DNA of 64,000 nt from positions 3,473,001 through 3,537,000 of the forward strand of contig NZ_JBEPOB010000001.1 of NCBI RefSeq assembly GCF_040546595.1, written 5' to 3'. Numbering within the stretch: the stretch's first letter is position 1; every line of letters starts with the position of its first letter. The translations under genes were made by a program, and so were the position numbers. Of this stretch, positions 49,888 to 60,781 are shown piece by piece. This DNA is from Bosea sp. OAE506 (lineage in GTDB: Bacteria > Pseudomonadota > Alphaproteobacteria > Rhizobiales > Beijerinckiaceae). Below the pieces are notes generated by a model. It had not been told where the DNA came from. It ran no database searches and saw only the letters and a program-made list of their open reading frames with translations.

Positions 49888-51369
49888 TCACTCGATCCCC
49901 AGCTTCGCCTTCAGGATCTCGTTCAGCGCCTGCGGGTTGGCCTTGCCGCCCGAGGCCTTCATCGCCTGGCCGACGAACCAGCCCAGCATGGTAGGCTTGG
50001 CCTTGACCTGCTCGACCTTGTCGGGATTGGCGGCGATCAGCTCGTCCACCGCCTTCTCGATCGCGCCGGTGTCGGTGACCTGCTTCATGCCGCGGGCCTC
50101 GACGATCGCGCGCGGGTCGCCGCCCTCGCTCCAGAGGATCTCGAACAAATCCTTGGCGATGCGCCCGGAAATGACGCCCTCGCCGATCAGGTCGACGAGC
50201 CCGCCGAGCTGGGCGGCCGAGACCGGCGAGGTCGTGACGTCCTGGCCCTCCTTGTTGAGGCGCCCGAACAGCTCGTTGATGACCCAGTTGGCCGCGGCCT
50301 TGCCATCGCGGCCGGTGGCGACCGCCTCGAAATAATCCGCCTGCTCGCGCTCGGCGACCAGCACCGAGGCGTCATAGGGCGAGAGCCCATACTCCGCGAT
50401 GAAGCGAGCCTTCTTGACGTCCGGCAGTTCCGGCAGATGCGCCTTCAGCTCGGCGACGAAGGCGTCGTCGAATTCCAGCGGCAGCAGGTCCGGATCGGGG
50501 AAATAGCGGTAGTCATGCGCCTCTTCCTTGGAGCGCATCGAGCGCGTCTCGGATTTGGCGGGATCGTAGAGGCGGGTCTCCTGGTCGATCGAGCCACCAT
50601 CCTCGAGGATGCCGATCTGGCGGCGTGCCTCGACCTCGACGGCCTGGCCGATGAAGCGGATCGAGTTGACGTTCTTGATCTCGCAGCGCGTGCCGAGCGG
50701 GCCGCCTGGCTTGCGTACGGAGACGTTGACGTCGGCGCGCAGGTTGCCCTTCTCCATGTCGCCATCGCAGGTGCCGAGATAGCGCAGGATGGTGCGCAGC
50801 TTCGTGACATAGGCGCGCGCTTCGTCGGCCGAGCGCAGATCGGGCTTGGAGACGATCTCCATCAGCGCGACGCCCGAGCGGTTGAGATCGACAAAGCTCA
50901 TCGTCGGGTGCTGGTCGTGGATCGACTTGCCGGCGTCCTGTTCGAGATGCAGCCGCTCGATGCCCACCGTGATCTGCTCGGTCGGCGAGAGATCGACGAC
51001 GATCTCGCCCTCACCGATGATCGGGCTCTTGTACTGGCTGATCTGGTAGCCCTGCGGCAGATCCGGATAGAAATAGTTCTTCCGGTCGAAGACCGAGCGA
51101 TTGTTGACCTGCGCGTTCAGGCCGAGCCCGGTGCGGACCGCCTGGCGGACGCATTCGGCGTTGATCACCGGCAGCATGCCCGGCATCGCGGCATCGACGA
51201 GGCTGACATGGGCGTTCGGCTCGGCGCCGAAGGCGGTCGAGGAGCCTGAAAACAGCTTGGCGTTGGAGGTGACCTGTGCATGAATCTCCATGCCGATCAC
51301 AATCTCCCAGTCTCCCGTCGCGCCCTTGATCAGCTTCTTGGGGTCCGCGGGGCGGGCATGCGCGTTCAT
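49888..51369 (-). CDS. gatB: Asp-tRNA(Asn)/Glu-tRNA(Gln) amidotransferase subunit B
   Basis: 493-residue subunit that binds and phosphorylates mischarged Glu-tRNA(Gln) or Asp-tRNA(Asn) before amidation by Gat[21 protein letters not shown] opens the catalytic domain, with [21 protein letters not shown] [60 protein letters not shown] and [20 protein letters not shown]. The C-terminal YqeY-like tRNA-binding helical domain ends [12 protein letters not shown]. It is separated from gatA and gatC by 6.6 kb of efflux genes. Confidence 0.97.
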   Translation of the reverse strand: MNAHARPADPKKLIKGATGDWEIVIGMEIHAQVTSNAKLFSGSSTAFGAEPNAHVSLVDAAMPGMLPVINAECVRQAVRTGLGLNAQVNNRSVFDRKNYFYPDLPQGYQISQYKSPIIGEGEIVVDLSPTEQITVGIERLHLEQDAGKSIHDQHPTMSFVDLNRSGVALMEIVSKPDLRSADEARAYVTKLRTILRYLGTCDGDMEKGNLRADVNVSVRKPGGPLGTRCEIKNVNSIRFIGQAVEVEARRQIGILEDGGSIDQETRLYDPAKSETRSMRSKEEAHDYRYFPDPDLLPLEFDDAFVAELKAHLPELPDVKKARFIAEYGLSPYDASVLVAEREQADYFEAVATGRDGKAAANWVINELFGRLNKEGQDVTTSPVSAAQLGGLVDLIGEGVISGRIAKDLFEILWSEGGDPRAIVEARGMKQVTDTGAIEKAVDELIAANPDKVEQVKAKPTMLGWFVGQAMKASGGKANPQALNEILKAKLGIE

Positions 51370-51597
51370 CGTCTGTCTTCCGGCTTCAAAGAGGTGCCTG
51401 ACGGTTACGATTTCGGCGCGCGGGCGGCAAGCTTCTGTTGCGCTCCCGACACCGGATGGCGGGATTGTGGCCTAGTCTGCCGCAATCTTGCCCTGTGAGG
51501 GGTGACGGATCTTGACAATCGTCAGTCCGCTCCCCTTCTAGCGGAAAAGGCCGGAAACACGCCCATCGTGCCGGCCATACCCATCCGGAGCCATCCC

Positions 51598-52770
51598 ATG
51601 TCCCATCGCCGCCCGGCGCCGATGTCATCGATCCTTTCGGCCGGGGGCCTTGCGCTCCTCGCCGTGCTCAGCCTCGGCGAGGCGCGCGCCCAGGGCGGGC
51701 CGCCGCCGGCGCCGCCCGTTCAGGTCTCGACGCCGCTGGCGCAGCGCGTCACCAACTGGGACGAGTTCACCGGCCGCTTCGAGGCCAGCGAGCAGGTCGA
51801 GGTCCGCGCCCGCGTCTCGGGCTTCCTCGACTCGATCCATTTCAAGGACGGCGACCTGGTGAAGAAGGGCGACCTGCTCTTCACCATCGACCCCCGCCCC
51901 TACCGGCTCTCGGTCGACGCCGCCCGCGCCGAGATCGCCCGCGCCAAGGCGCAGGTCGAGCTCGCCCAGAACGAGGTCGAGCGCGCCGAAGGCCTGACGC
52001 AGAACCGCACCATCACGGCCCGCGACGTCGATCAGCGCCGCGCCAATCTCAACAGCGCTATCGGCTCCCAGCAGGGAGCGGAAGCCAATCTCAAGACGGC
52101 CGAGCTCAATCTGCAATGGACCGAGGTCCGCGCGCCGCTCTCGGGACGCATCTCGAACCGCCGCGTCGATGCCGGCAACCTGATCGCGGGCGGCCAGTCC
52201 GGCGCGACCCTGCTGACGACGATCGTCGCGGTCGATCCGATCTACTTCACCTTCGACGCCTCGGAGGCGGACTATCTGCGCTGGCAGCGCCGCGCCAGCG
52301 ACCTGCGGACGACCGCCTCGCGCGAGGCCGGCATCGTCGCCGAAGTCCGCCTGTCGGACGAGCAGGAGTGGAAGCGCCGCGGGCGGATCGACTTCGTCGA
52401 CAACACGCTGAATGCGCGCTCGGGCACGATCCGCGGCCGCGTCGTGTTCCCCAATCCCGACCAGTTCCTGACGCCCGGTACCTTCGGGCGGCTGCGCGTC
52501 TTCGCCGGCGAGGCCGACGCCCTGCTGGTCCCCGACAGCGTCATCGTTTCCGACCAGGCCAACAAGATCGTCCTGACCGTCGGGCCCGAGAACAAGATCG
52601 TGCCCAAGCCGGTCACGCTGGGCCAGATCACGCGGGGACTGCGCGTCATCCGCACCGGCCTGACGCCGGAGGACAAGGTCGTCGTCGGCGGCTTCGCCAA
52701 CCCGATGGTGCGCCCCGGCGCCGCCGTCACGCCGCAGCCGGGCGAGATCAAGCCCAACGGCAGCAACTGA
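51598..52770 (+). CDS. RND efflux periplasmic adaptor (membrane fusion protein)
   Basis: 390 residues from the ATG at 51598. A signal peptide (SSILSAGGLALLAVLSLGEA) precedes the barrel-sandwich lipoyl domain (FEASEQVEVRARVSGFLDSI, GDLVKKGDLLFTIDPRPYRL), an alpha-hairpin (AKAQVELAQNEVERAEGLTQ) and the beta-barrel (LNLQWTEVRAPLSGRISNRR). No lipobox Cys is seen. It is of the MexE/AcrA type and forms an operon with the inner-membrane permease 68 bases downstream. It is divergent from gatB; no repressor gene is adjacent, and the outer-membrane channel is not in the window. Confidence 0.94.
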   Translation: MSHRRPAPMSSILSAGGLALLAVLSLGEARAQGGPPPAPPVQVSTPLAQRVTNWDEFTGRFEASEQVEVRARVSGFLDSIHFKDGDLVKKGDLLFTIDPRPYRLSVDAARAEIARAKAQVELAQNEVERAEGLTQNRTITARDVDQRRANLNSAIGSQQGAEANLKTAELNLQWTEVRAPLSGRISNRRVDAGNLIAGGQSGATLLTTIVAVDPIYFTFDASEADYLRWQRRASDLRTTASREAGIVAEVRLSDEQEWKRRGRIDFVDNTLNARSGTIRGRVVFPNPDQFLTPGTFGRLRVFAGEADALLVPDSVIVSDQANKIVLTVGPENKIVPKPVTLGQITRGLRVIRTGLTPEDKVVVGGFANPMVRPGAAVTPQPGEIKPNGSN

Positions 52771-52838
52771 ACCGCGCCTCGAACCAGCCCCGGGCGGCCG
52801 CCGGCCGCCTGCCCTGACGCCAGGCCAGGACACCCTTC

Positions 52839-55800
52839 ATGTTCCGCTTCGCCCATTTCTTTATCGACCGGCCGATCTTCGCCACCGTGCTCTCGGTGCT
52901 GCTGACGATCGCCGGTGCCATCGCCCAGCGCGGCCTGCCGATCGCGGAGTATCCCGAGATCGCGCCGCCGACGGTCTCGATCACCGCGACCTATCCCGGC
53001 GCCTCGGCCGAGGTCGTCGCCGCCACCGTGGCGACGCCGATCGAGCAGGAGGTCAACGGCGTCGACGACATGCTCTACATCCAGTCGCAGTCGACCGGCG
53101 ACGGACGCGTGACGATCAACGTCGTGTTCAAGGCCGGTGTCGACATCGACCAGGCGCAGGTGCTGGTGCAGAACCGCGTCGCCGCCGCCGAGGCCAGGCT
53201 GCCGGCGGATGTGCGCGCGCTCGGCATCCAGACGCGCAAGGCCTCGCCCGATCTGATGATGGTCATCAACATGATCTCGCCGGACGGGTCGCGCGACGCG
53301 CAATACGTCTCCAACTACGCGACGCTCTATGTGAAGGACGTGCTGACCCGCATCGACGGCGTCGGCAACGTCCAGGTCTTCGGCGCGCGCGACTTCTCGA
53401 TGCGGATCTGGCTCGACCCGGCCAAGGTCTCCTCGCGCAACCTGACCGCGGGCGACGTGGTGACGGCGCTGCGCGCGGCCAACGTCCAGGTCGCGGCCGG
53501 GCGCGATCAACCAGCCGCCGGCGACGCAGGGCGGCGCCTTCCAGCTCTCGGTCAACACGCTCGGCCGCCTGACCGACATCGCCGAATTCGAGAACATCGT
53601 CGTCCGCGCGGACCCCAATGGCGGCACGATCCGCATCCGCGACATCGCGCGCGTCGAGCTCGGCTCGCAGGATTACACCACCAACGCCTATCTCGATAAC
53701 AAGAACGCGGTGGCCATCGGCATCTTCCAGCGTCCGGGCTCGAACGCGCTCGCGACCGCCGAGACGCTGATCAAGACCATGAACGACATGGCCAAGCAGT
53801 TCCCCTCCGGCGTCGAGCACCGCATCATCTACAACCCGACCGAGTTCATCGGGGAATCCGTCAGCGCGGTCATCCATACGCTGGTGGAGGCGGTCGCACT
53901 CGTCGTCGTGGTGGTGATCCTGTTCCTGCAGACCTGGCGGGCGGCGATCATCCCGATCATCGCGATCCCGGTTTCGCTCGTCGGCACCTTCCTGGTGATG
54001 AGCGCGGTCGGCATCTCCTTCAACACGATCTCGCTGCTCGCGCTGGTGCTCGCCATCGGCATCGTCGTCGACGACGCGATCGTCGTCGTCGAGAATGTCG
54101 AGCGCTATCTCGCCGAGGGCATGACGGCCAAGGAGGCCGCGCACAAGACGATGGACGAGGTCGGCGGCGCGCTGCTCGCTATCGCGCTCGTGCTCTGCGC
54201 GGTCTTCATCCCGACCGCCTTCATCAGCGGTTTGCAGGGCACCTTCTACCAGCAGTTCGCGGTGACGATCGCGGCCTCGACGGCGATCTCCTGCTTCGTC
54301 TCGCTGACGCTGTCGCCGGCAATGGCGGCGCTGCTGCTGAAGCCGCATGGCCATGCCGAGGGAAAGCAGCACGGCTTCCTCTACACGCTCGGCGCGCCCG
54401 TGCGCGGCTTCTTCCACTATTTCAACAAGGGCTTCGACTGGCTCTCGCGCAATTACGGCTCGCTGACCTCGCGACTGATCCGCTTCTCGGTGATCCTGCT
54501 GATCGCCTATGCGGGACTGATCGCGCTGACGGTCAACCGGCTCTCGGTGACGCCGACCGGCCTCGTGCCCCAGCTCGACCGCGGCTATTTCATCGTCGCC
54601 TTCCAGCTGCCGCCGGGCTCGTCGCTGCCGCGCACCGACGCCGTGATCCGCAAGGCGACCGATGTCGTGCTGTCGCGGCCGGGTGTCGCCCATGCGGTCG
54701 CCTTCGCCGGGCTCGACGGCGCGACCTTCACGATCGCGCCCAACACCGGCGTCATCTTCGTGACGCTCTCCTCCTTCGACGAGCGCCAGAAGCAGAAGCT
54801 GACCTCGGACGGCATCCTGGCCGATCTGCGCCAGCAGATGTTTGCCATCAACGAGGCCTTCGCACTGGTGATCCCGCCCCCGGCCGTGCCGGGCATCGGC
54901 ACCGGCGGCGGTCTCAAGGGCTATGTCCAGGACCGCTCTGGCCGCGGCCTGCCCGCGCTCGAGGGCGCGACCTGGGTCGTCGCCGGCTCGGCGGGACAGG
55001 TTCCCGGCATCCAGCAGCCCTTCACGCTGTTCTCGACCAAGACGCCGCAGGTCTTCGCCGATATCGACCGCACCAAGGCGGAGATGCTCGGCGTGCCGGT
55101 CACCCGCGTCTTCGAGACGCTCTCGGTGTTCATGGGCTCGGCCTATATCAACGACTTCAACCTGCTGGGCCGCACCTACCGGGTGACCGCCCAGGCCGAC
55201 AACCCGTTCCGGCTCGACCTGCGCGACGTTGCCAACCTGAAGACCCGCAACGCCGATGGCGAGATGGTGCCGATCGGCTCCGTCGCCTCCTTCTCGGATA
55301 CGACCGGCGCCTATCGCGTGCCGCGCTACAACCTCTATCCGGCCGCCGAGGTGCAGCTCTCGATGGCGCGCGGCTTCTCGACCGGACAGGGCATCGCGGC
55401 GATCGAGAAGATCGCGGCGGAGCGCCTGCCCTCGGGCTTCGGCTTTGAGTGGACCGAGATCGCGCTGCAGGAAAAGCTCGCGGGCAATACCGCCATCATC
55501 GCCTTCGGGCTGGCGGTCGTGTTCGTCTTCCTGCTGCTGGCGGCGCTCTATGAGAGCTGGATGCTGCCGCTCGCGGTCATCCTGATTGTGCCGATGTGCA
55601 TTCTCGCGGCGATGTTCGGGGTCAATTATGCCGGGCTCGACCGCAACATCCTCGTCGATATCGGCCTCGTCGTGCTGGTTGGCCTCGCCGCGAAGAACGC
55701 GATCCTGATCGTCGAATTCGCCAAGCAGGCGGAGGAAGAAGGCATGCACCGGCGAGATGCGGCGATCGCCGCGGCGCGGACCCGGTTGCGGCCGATCCTG

Positions 55801-56031
55801 ATGACCTCGCTCGCCTTCATCCTGGGCGTGCTGCCGCTGACGATCTCGACCGGCGCAGGCGCGGAGATGCGCCAGGCGATGGGCGTGGCGGTGTTCTCGG
55901 GCATGCTCGGCGTGACGATCTTCGGGCTGATCTTCACCCCGGTCTTCTATGTCGTCGTCCGCTGGCTGGCGGATCTGCGCAAGACAAAAGCGCCGGCCGA
56001 GCCCACGCACCACGCCCCGGCGCAGGGCTGA
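52839..56031 (+). pseudogene. RND (HAE1-type) efflux permease, frameshifted as sequenced
   Basis: Proton-driven multidrug exporter of the AcrB/MexF class. The first 220 codons are normal (RFAHFFIDRPIFATVLSVLL, PIAEYPEIAPPTVSITATYP). After RAANVQVAAG the frame breaks; the +1 frame continues AINQPPATQGGAFQLSVNTL and runs to 56031, through ALVLAIGIVVDDAIVVVENV (proton-relay Asp pair), GAFIPTAFISG-like VFIPTAFISGLQGTFYQQFA and VGLAAKNAILIVEFAKQAEE. One extra G in 53499-53501 accounts for the break; removal gives about 1063 residues, the full family length. A downstream ATG at 53710 is not a real start. Confidence 0.9.
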
Positions 56032-56059
56032 AGGCCAGCTGCCCCTCTCACCCGATAGC

Positions 56060-56086
56060 AAAAGGGCCGCTCGCGCGGCCCTTTTT
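56060..56086. terminator. Bidirectional intrinsic terminator after the RND permease
   Basis: Stem AAAAGGGCCGC (56060-56070) with GCGGCCCTTTT (56075-56085), TCGC loop, closing T5 on plus and T4 on minus. It lies between the convergent RND permease and HlyD-like genes. Confidence 0.9.
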
Positions 56087-56119
56087 CGTTCGTTCGGAAC
56101 GTTCTTCCGAAGCCAGGGA

Positions 56120-57352
56120 TCAATGCCCGGTGAGCACCAGCATCTTGACCGGCAGCAGCAGCGCCTGGATGCGCAGCATCACGGCGTGGACCACGCCGGT
56201 GGCGTCGACGACGTGCAGAGCCAGGCTCTTGGCCGTGCCGACCTTGCCCGAGGCGATCAGCTCGTGATTGCTGGAATAGGCGTTGGCGACGCAGCTCGAA
56301 CCAGGGAAGACGCCGTCCAGACCGCCCTCGTAGAGCGGCTCTAGGAAGACCAGCACCGTGCCCGGCCGCTGCACCTGCTGGGCGTCCATCAGCTGGTCGC
56401 CGGCGCGGAACTGGCCGGCCGCGATGAACTCCTGCACGTCGGTCACGACCATCGGGATGATCGTCCAGGGCTTCGAGATGCAGGCGACCTCGGCGGCCAT
56501 GCCAACCTTGAGCACCTGCGCCTCGAGTTGGCTGAAGCCTGCCTGCAACGCCTTGCGGCCGGCAGTCGCCGGGATCAGCACGCCGGCCGGGCGCATGAAG
56601 GGATTGACGAGGTCGCCGATCTGCAGGGCGAACTGTTCGATATGGCCGGCGACACCAGCGCGTACCACCGTCTTGGCCAGATCGACCTCGGCCTGGGCGA
56701 GCGCGGCCTCGGCGCTGGCCTTCTCGGCCGGCAGCAGCGCCGCAATGCGGGCCTGGGCCGCCTCACGCGAGGCGGTCGCGGCCGCGACTGTCGCCTCCCG
56801 CCCCTGGACGACATTCTCGAGCCGCTCGATCTCGCGGGCGGCGACGATGTCGTCATTGCGGCGCTTGAGGTCCTGCTTCGTGCGCAGTTCATCGAGGGCG
56901 AGCTGGAGCGAGCTGCGCGCCTCCTGGATCTTGGCCTCGTTGGCGAGGATGTCGACCTTGGCGACGGCCAGCGCCGCCTCGACCTCGCCGACCTTGCGGC
57001 GCGCCGTTTCGACCGCACTCTTCTGCTTGGCGTCGTCGAGCCGGAAGATCGGCTCGCCCTGGCCGACCTTGCCGCCCTGGCGGACATAGATCTCGGCGAC
57101 GCGACCGCTGCTCTCGGGCACGATCGGCACGGTACGGAAGAACAAAGTCGCATTGGTGGTCGAGGGGTGGTTGTAGAAGATCACCGTAATCAGCGAGACG
57201 GTGAGCATCAGGCAGCCGATGATGCCCCAGCGCAGCTCGAACCAGACCGAATAGAGCGTGATCTCGTGGCCGAAGCGTTTGCCTTGGCCGTAACGGCGGT
57301 AGAGATAGTCCGGCAGGATCGTCAGCAGCGAGCAGATCAGGATCTCAACCAT
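56120..57352 (-). CDS. HlyD-family inner-membrane adaptor (YibH-like)
   Basis: 410 residues from the ATG at 57352 (MVEILICSLLTILPDYLYRR). A membrane segment (ELRWGIIGCLMLTVSLITVI) is followed by the N-terminal half of a lipoyl-like domain (VPESSGRVAEIYVRQGGKVG). A long coiled-coil hairpin comes next (AALAVAKVDILANEAKIQEA, LPAEKASAEAALAQAEVDLA), then the second half (VRAGVAGHIEQFALQIGDLV). The layout is that of YibH/EmrA-like adaptors. It overlaps the preceding small membrane gene by 8 bases, so they form a pair. No exporter ATPase is adjacent. Confidence 0.88.
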   Translation of the reverse strand: MVEILICSLLTILPDYLYRRYGQGKRFGHEITLYSVWFELRWGIIGCLMLTVSLITVIFYNHPSTTNATLFFRTVPIVPESSGRVAEIYVRQGGKVGQGEPIFRLDDAKQKSAVETARRKVGEVEAALAVAKVDILANEAKIQEARSSLQLALDELRTKQDLKRRNDDIVAAREIERLENVVQGREATVAAATASREAAQARIAALLPAEKASAEAALAQAEVDLAKTVVRAGVAGHIEQFALQIGDLVNPFMRPAGVLIPATAGRKALQAGFSQLEAQVLKVGMAAEVACISKPWTIIPMVVTDVQEFIAAGQFRAGDQLMDAQQVQRPGTVLVFLEPLYEGGLDGVFPGSSCVANAYSSNHELIASGKVGTAKSLALHVVDATGVVHAVMLRIQALLLPVKMLVLTGH

Positions 57353-57758
57353 GGGCCGGCGCCTCCGGCTGGGTGGTGCGCGCGGCGGCGGCAGGCTGGC
57401 TCGTCGTAGCGGGTGATGGGGTTGCCGCGGGTGGCGGATCGCCCTGGCCCGTCGCGGCTGGTGCGGGTTCGTCATCGTCCCGTTCCGGCGGGATGCCCGC
57501 GATCTTGTCGAGCGCCCCGGCCATGCGGCGCAGCGGGTTCCAGACATCGGGGATCTCAATCAGGGCCAGCAGCAGCCCCGCCACCCAGAACAGGTGGATA
57601 TGGGTGAAGAGAGCCAGCAGCCCGAGCACCGCGACGATCTCGAACTGAAGCTTGTGCGCCTTGTGCGCCATCCGCTCCGGCAGCGTGTGCAGGCGCAGGA
57701 AGAGCAGGCCGAAGCCCAGAACCGAGCCGACGATGATGACGGCCGCCAGAACCATCAT
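57345..57758 (-). CDS. Small inner-membrane protein paired with the HlyD-like adaptor (YibI/DUF3302-like?)
   Basis: About 137 residues from the ATG at 57758 (MMVLAAVIIVGSVLGFGLLF); an in-frame ATG at 57866 would add a Pro/His-rich stretch that looks non-coding. Two or three hydrophobic segments (residues 2-20, 38-70) precede a Pro/Ala/Thr-rich tail. Overlap of its stop with the HlyD-like start mirrors the E. coli yibI-yibH pair. The YibI (DUF3302) comparison rests on position and topology, not a clear motif. Confidence 0.7.
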   Translation of the reverse strand: MMVLAAVIIVGSVLGFGLLFLRLHTLPERMAHKAHKLQFEIVAVLGLLALFTHIHLFWVAGLLLALIEIPDVWNPLRRMAGALDKIAGIPPERDDDEPAPAATGQGDPPPAATPSPATTSQPAAAARTTQPEAPAHG

Positions 57759-57986
57759 CGCGTCGGTCTCGTTGGGCGCGGTGATGAAGGACGGCAGATG
57801 GTGGGGGGCGGCGGGGTGGAGCGTTGCGGCCAAGTCGGGTCTCCAGGCTGAGGCGCTGGAGCCCATCCGTCATGGCGCATGAGGCCTCGGCATTCCTGCC
57901 ATGGCCCCCGGCTCGACACGTTCCCCCAACGTCAGCCGATCTGACTCCGATCGGAGGAAGCTGTCAAATGGCCGGTCTGGACGGGT

Positions 57987-59474
57987 TCAGCCCCACCAGC
58001 GCCCGGACACCGGGAAGCGGCCCGCCGCCTGCTCGATGACCTCGCCCAGCGCAAACAGCGTTTCCTCGTCGAAGGGGCGGCCGATGAGCTGCAGCCCGAG
58101 CGGCAGGCCCTGCCCGTCGAGCCCCGCCGGGACCGCGATGCCGGGCAGGCCAGCCATGTTCACCGTCACCGTGAAGACGTCGTTGAGATACATCTCGACC
58201 GGGTCAGCCGAGCCCTTCTCGCCGATGCCGAACGCCGCAGATGGCGTGGCAGGCGTCAGGACCGCATCGATCCCCGCCGCATAGGCCTCGTCGAAGTCGC
58301 GCTTGATCAGGGTGCGGACCTTCTGGGCGCGGACGTAATAGGCGTCGTAGTAGCCGGCCGAGAGGACATAGGTGCCGATCATGATGCGGCGCTTGACCTC
58401 GGTGCCGAAGCCGGCGGCGCGGGTTTTCTCGTACATCTCGACGATGTCCTTGCCCTGCTCGCGCAGGCCGTAGCGGACGCCGTCATAACGGGCGAGGTTG
58501 GAGGAGGCCTCGGCCGGAGCGACGATGTAATAGGCCGGGAGCGCATACTTGGTGTGGGGCAGCGAGATCTCGACGATCTCGGCGCCGGCGCTCTTGAGCC
58601 AGTCGATACCCTTCTGCCAGAGCGCGTCGATCTCGGCGTTGAGCCCGTCGAGCCGGTACTCCCGGGGGATGCCGATCTTCATTCCCTTGACCGAGCGGCC
58701 GACCGCCTTCTCGTAATCCGGCACAGCAGCGTCGACGCTGGTGGTGTCCTTGGGATCGTGGCCGGCCATCGAGCGCAGCATCACGGCGCAGTCGCGCACG
58801 CTCTTGCCGATCGGCCCGGCCTGGTCGAGTGAGGAGGCGAAGGCGACGATGCCCCAGCGCGAGCAGCGGCCATAGGTCGGCTTGATGCCGACCGTGCCGG
58901 TGAAGGCGGCAGGCTGGCGGATCGAGCCGCCGGTGTCGGTCGCGGTGGCGGCGAGGCAGAGATCGGCCGCGACCGCCGCGGCCGAGCCACCCGAGGAGCC
59001 GCCGGGCACGAGCGGGGTTTCGGAGCTGGTCCGGCGCCAGGGATTGACGACGTTGCCGAAGGCCGAAGTCTCGTTGGACGAGCCCATGGCGAATTCGTCA
59101 TTGTTGAGCTTGCCGAGCATGACCGCGCCGTCGCGCCAGAGCTGGCCCGAGACGGTCGATTCATAGGGCGGCACGAAATTGCCGAGGATCTTCGAGCAGG
59201 CGGTGGTGCGCACGCCTTCCGTTGCGAAGAGGTCCTTGATGCCAAGCGGCAGGCCCTCCAGCGGGCCGGCCTCGCCCTTGGCCAGCTTGGCGTCGGAGGC
59301 GGCCGCCTGCTTCAGCGCGTGCTCGGGCGTCTCCAGCACATAGGCGTTGAGCGCCCGCGCCTTCTCGACGGCCGCGATATGGGCCTGCGTCAGCTCAGTG
59401 GCGGAGAAGCTCTTGGCCTTCAGCCCGTCGCGGGCTTCGGTCAGGGTGAGGCGGGTGAGATCGGTCACGGGCAA
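57987..59474 (-). CDS. gatA: Asp-tRNA(Asn)/Glu-tRNA(Gln) amidotransferase subunit A
   Basis: 495-residue amidase-signature enzyme that liberates ammonia from glutamine for GatB. The catalytic Lys is in [20 protein letters not shown]; the Ser-cis-Ser part is [20 protein letters not shown] with the nucleophile in [20 protein letters not shown]. The downstream [20 protein letters not shown] segment is typical. It is downstream of gatC, 121 bases away, with a palindromic repeat between. Confidence 0.97.
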   Translation of the reverse strand: MPVTDLTRLTLTEARDGLKAKSFSATELTQAHIAAVEKARALNAYVLETPEHALKQAAASDAKLAKGEAGPLEGLPLGIKDLFATEGVRTTACSKILGNFVPPYESTVSGQLWRDGAVMLGKLNNDEFAMGSSNETSAFGNVVNPWRRTSSETPLVPGGSSGGSAAAVAADLCLAATATDTGGSIRQPAAFTGTVGIKPTYGRCSRWGIVAFASSLDQAGPIGKSVRDCAVMLRSMAGHDPKDTTSVDAAVPDYEKAVGRSVKGMKIGIPREYRLDGLNAEIDALWQKGIDWLKSAGAEIVEISLPHTKYALPAYYIVAPAEASSNLARYDGVRYGLREQGKDIVEMYEKTRAAGFGTEVKRRIMIGTYVLSAGYYDAYYVRAQKVRTLIKRDFDEAYAAGIDAVLTPATPSAAFGIGEKGSADPVEMYLNDVFTVTVNMAGLPGIAVPAGLDGQGLPLGLQLIGRPFDEETLFALGEVIEQAAGRFPVSGRWWG

Positions 59475-59501
59475 TATCCGGATTCAGTGAAGGCAGTCGA
59501 A

Positions 59502-59592
59502 CCGTCATGGCGAAGAGCACAGCGACGAAACCATCCAGAAGCGGCAGCGCTCGACGTCCTCTGGATTGCTTCGCTGACGCTCGCAATGACGG
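59502..59592. repeat. Palindromic element (CGTCATTGCGAGC/GCAATCCAG type) between gatC and gatA
   Basis: The right arm CTGGATTGCTTCGCT-gac-GCTCGCAATGACG is a good copy of a repeat common in alphaproteobacteria (from memory). The left arm (CGTCATGGCGAAGAGCACAG ... ACCATCCAGA) is degenerate. It sits within the gatCA transcription unit. Confidence 0.8.
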
Positions 59593-59595
59593 GTG

Positions 59596-59883
59596 TCACT
59601 CGATGACCTTGGGCACCATGAAGTAGTCGTCGTCGGAAGCCGGGGCGTTGGCGACGACCTTCGCCGCGATCTCGCCGTCGGTCACCACGTCCTGCCGCTG
59701 CTTCATCGCCATTGGCGTGACCGAGGTCAGCGGCTCGACGCCCTCGACATCGACCTCGTTGAGCTGCTCGACGAAGCCGAGGATGGCGTTGAGCTCGCCT
59801 TGCAGCTTGGGCAGATCGGCCTCCGGAACGGCGATGCGCGCCAGATGCGCGACGCGTTTGACGGTGGCGAGATCGACCGACAT
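59596..59883 (-). CDS. gatC: Asp-tRNA(Asn)/Glu-tRNA(Gln) amidotransferase subunit C
   Basis: 95-residue belt subunit that stabilises the GatA-GatB complex. From the ATG at 59883: [20 protein letters not shown], then [40 protein letters not shown] and [20 protein letters not shown], all family hallmarks. The longer frame to 60144 runs through a repeat and is not coding. The promoter probably lies in 59884-60061, which also contains a palindromic element. Confidence 0.96.
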   Translation of the reverse strand: MSVDLATVKRVAHLARIAVPEADLPKLQGELNAILGFVEQLNEVDVEGVEPLTSVTPMAMKQRQDVVTDGEIAAKVVANAPASDDDYFMVPKVIE

Positions 59884-59975
59884 GGCGGACTCCAGGATGG
59901 TGGGCGCAACGCGCCAGATCAGGGTTCGCCGCGCTATAGCAGATGGCGGCGCGTAAGTAAGGGGCAAGTCCCGCG

Positions 59976-60058
59976 CCGTCATGGTCGGGCTTGACCCGAC
60001 CATCTCATGTTCCAGAGATTCTCGGGTCTGCGCTCCGCTTCGCCCGAGAATGACGCTG
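59976..60058. repeat. Palindromic element (CGTCATGGTCGGGC / CCCGAGAATGACG arms)
   Basis: Two half-elements face each other: CCGTCATGGTCGGGCTTGAC-type on the left and TCTCGGGTCTGCGCTCCGCT-type on the right, each with internal dyads (GGTCGGGCTTGACCCGACC). It lies between gatC and the MBL hydrolase. Its halves match those of the element at 63016 in inverted order. Confidence 0.82.
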
Positions 60059-60061
60059 GCG

Positions 60062-60760
60062 TCAGATCGTGAACGCCTCGCCCTTCCGGGGCACCAGCGT
60101 CTCGATCCCGCTGCCCTCAAGGCCCGCGACGAAAGCGTCGGCATTCGCGTCGATCAGCGGGAAGGTGCCGTAATGGCAGGGAATCGCGACCTGCGGCTTG
60201 ACGAAGCGCGTCATCGCCAGCGCCGCGACCTTGCCGCCCATGGTGAAGCGGTCGCCGACCGGGCAGATGCAGGCCTCGACACCGTGGATCTCGCTGATCA
60301 GCGCCATGTCGGAGAAGATGTCGGTGTCGCCCATATGCCAGAGCGTCTTTTCCGCCTTGGCCTTGATGATCGCGCCATTGGCGTTGCCGAGCGGCACGGA
60401 GACCCCGGCCTCGCCCATGCCGGCCGAGTGATCGGCTCGGACCCAGGTCACGCTGAAGGCGCCGAGATCGATCGTGCCGCCGGTGTTCACCGGCTGGAAC
60501 GCCTTCAGGCCCTTTGACGCCAGATGCATGGCGAGGTCGTAATTGGTGATGACGGTGGCGCCGGTGGTCTGCGCGATGGCCAGCGTGTCGCCGACATGAT
60601 CGCCATGGCCATGGGTGACGACGATATGGGTCACGCCCTGCGAGATCGCCGCGATATCACCCTCGAACACCGGGTTCCCCGTAAAGAACGGGTCGATCAG
60701 GATGACCGCGCCGTCGATCTCGGCGCGGAAGGCGGAATGGCCGTACCAGGTCAGTTTCAT
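60062..60760 (-). CDS. UPF0173-type metal-dependent hydrolase (MBL fold)
   Basis: 232-residue metallo-beta-lactamase-fold hydrolase. Metal-binding residues lie in [18 protein letters not shown] (HxHxDH) and later in [18 protein letters not shown] and IPCHYGTFP. The N-terminus [20 protein letters not shown] matches UPF0173. No biochemical role is secure for the family. Its start is 21 bases from the stop of the GIY-YIG gene on the same strand, so the two may be cotranscribed. Confidence 0.93.
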   Translation of the reverse strand: MKLTWYGHSAFRAEIDGAVILIDPFFTGNPVFEGDIAAISQGVTHIVVTHGHGDHVGDTLAIAQTTGATVITNYDLAMHLASKGLKAFQPVNTGGTIDLGAFSVTWVRADHSAGMGEAGVSVPLGNANGAIIKAKAEKTLWHMGDTDIFSDMALISEIHGVEACICPVGDRFTMGGKVAALAMTRFVKPQVAIPCHYGTFPLIDANADAFVAGLEGSGIETLVPRKGEAFTI

Positions 60761-60781
60761 GCGAAGGCTCCTGCGAGGCGA

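Noticed and set aside
53266-56061. 931-codon open frame antisense to the RND permease
   Set aside because: His/Arg/Asp-rich composition typical of antisense frames in high-GC DNA; the permease motifs are on the plus strand.
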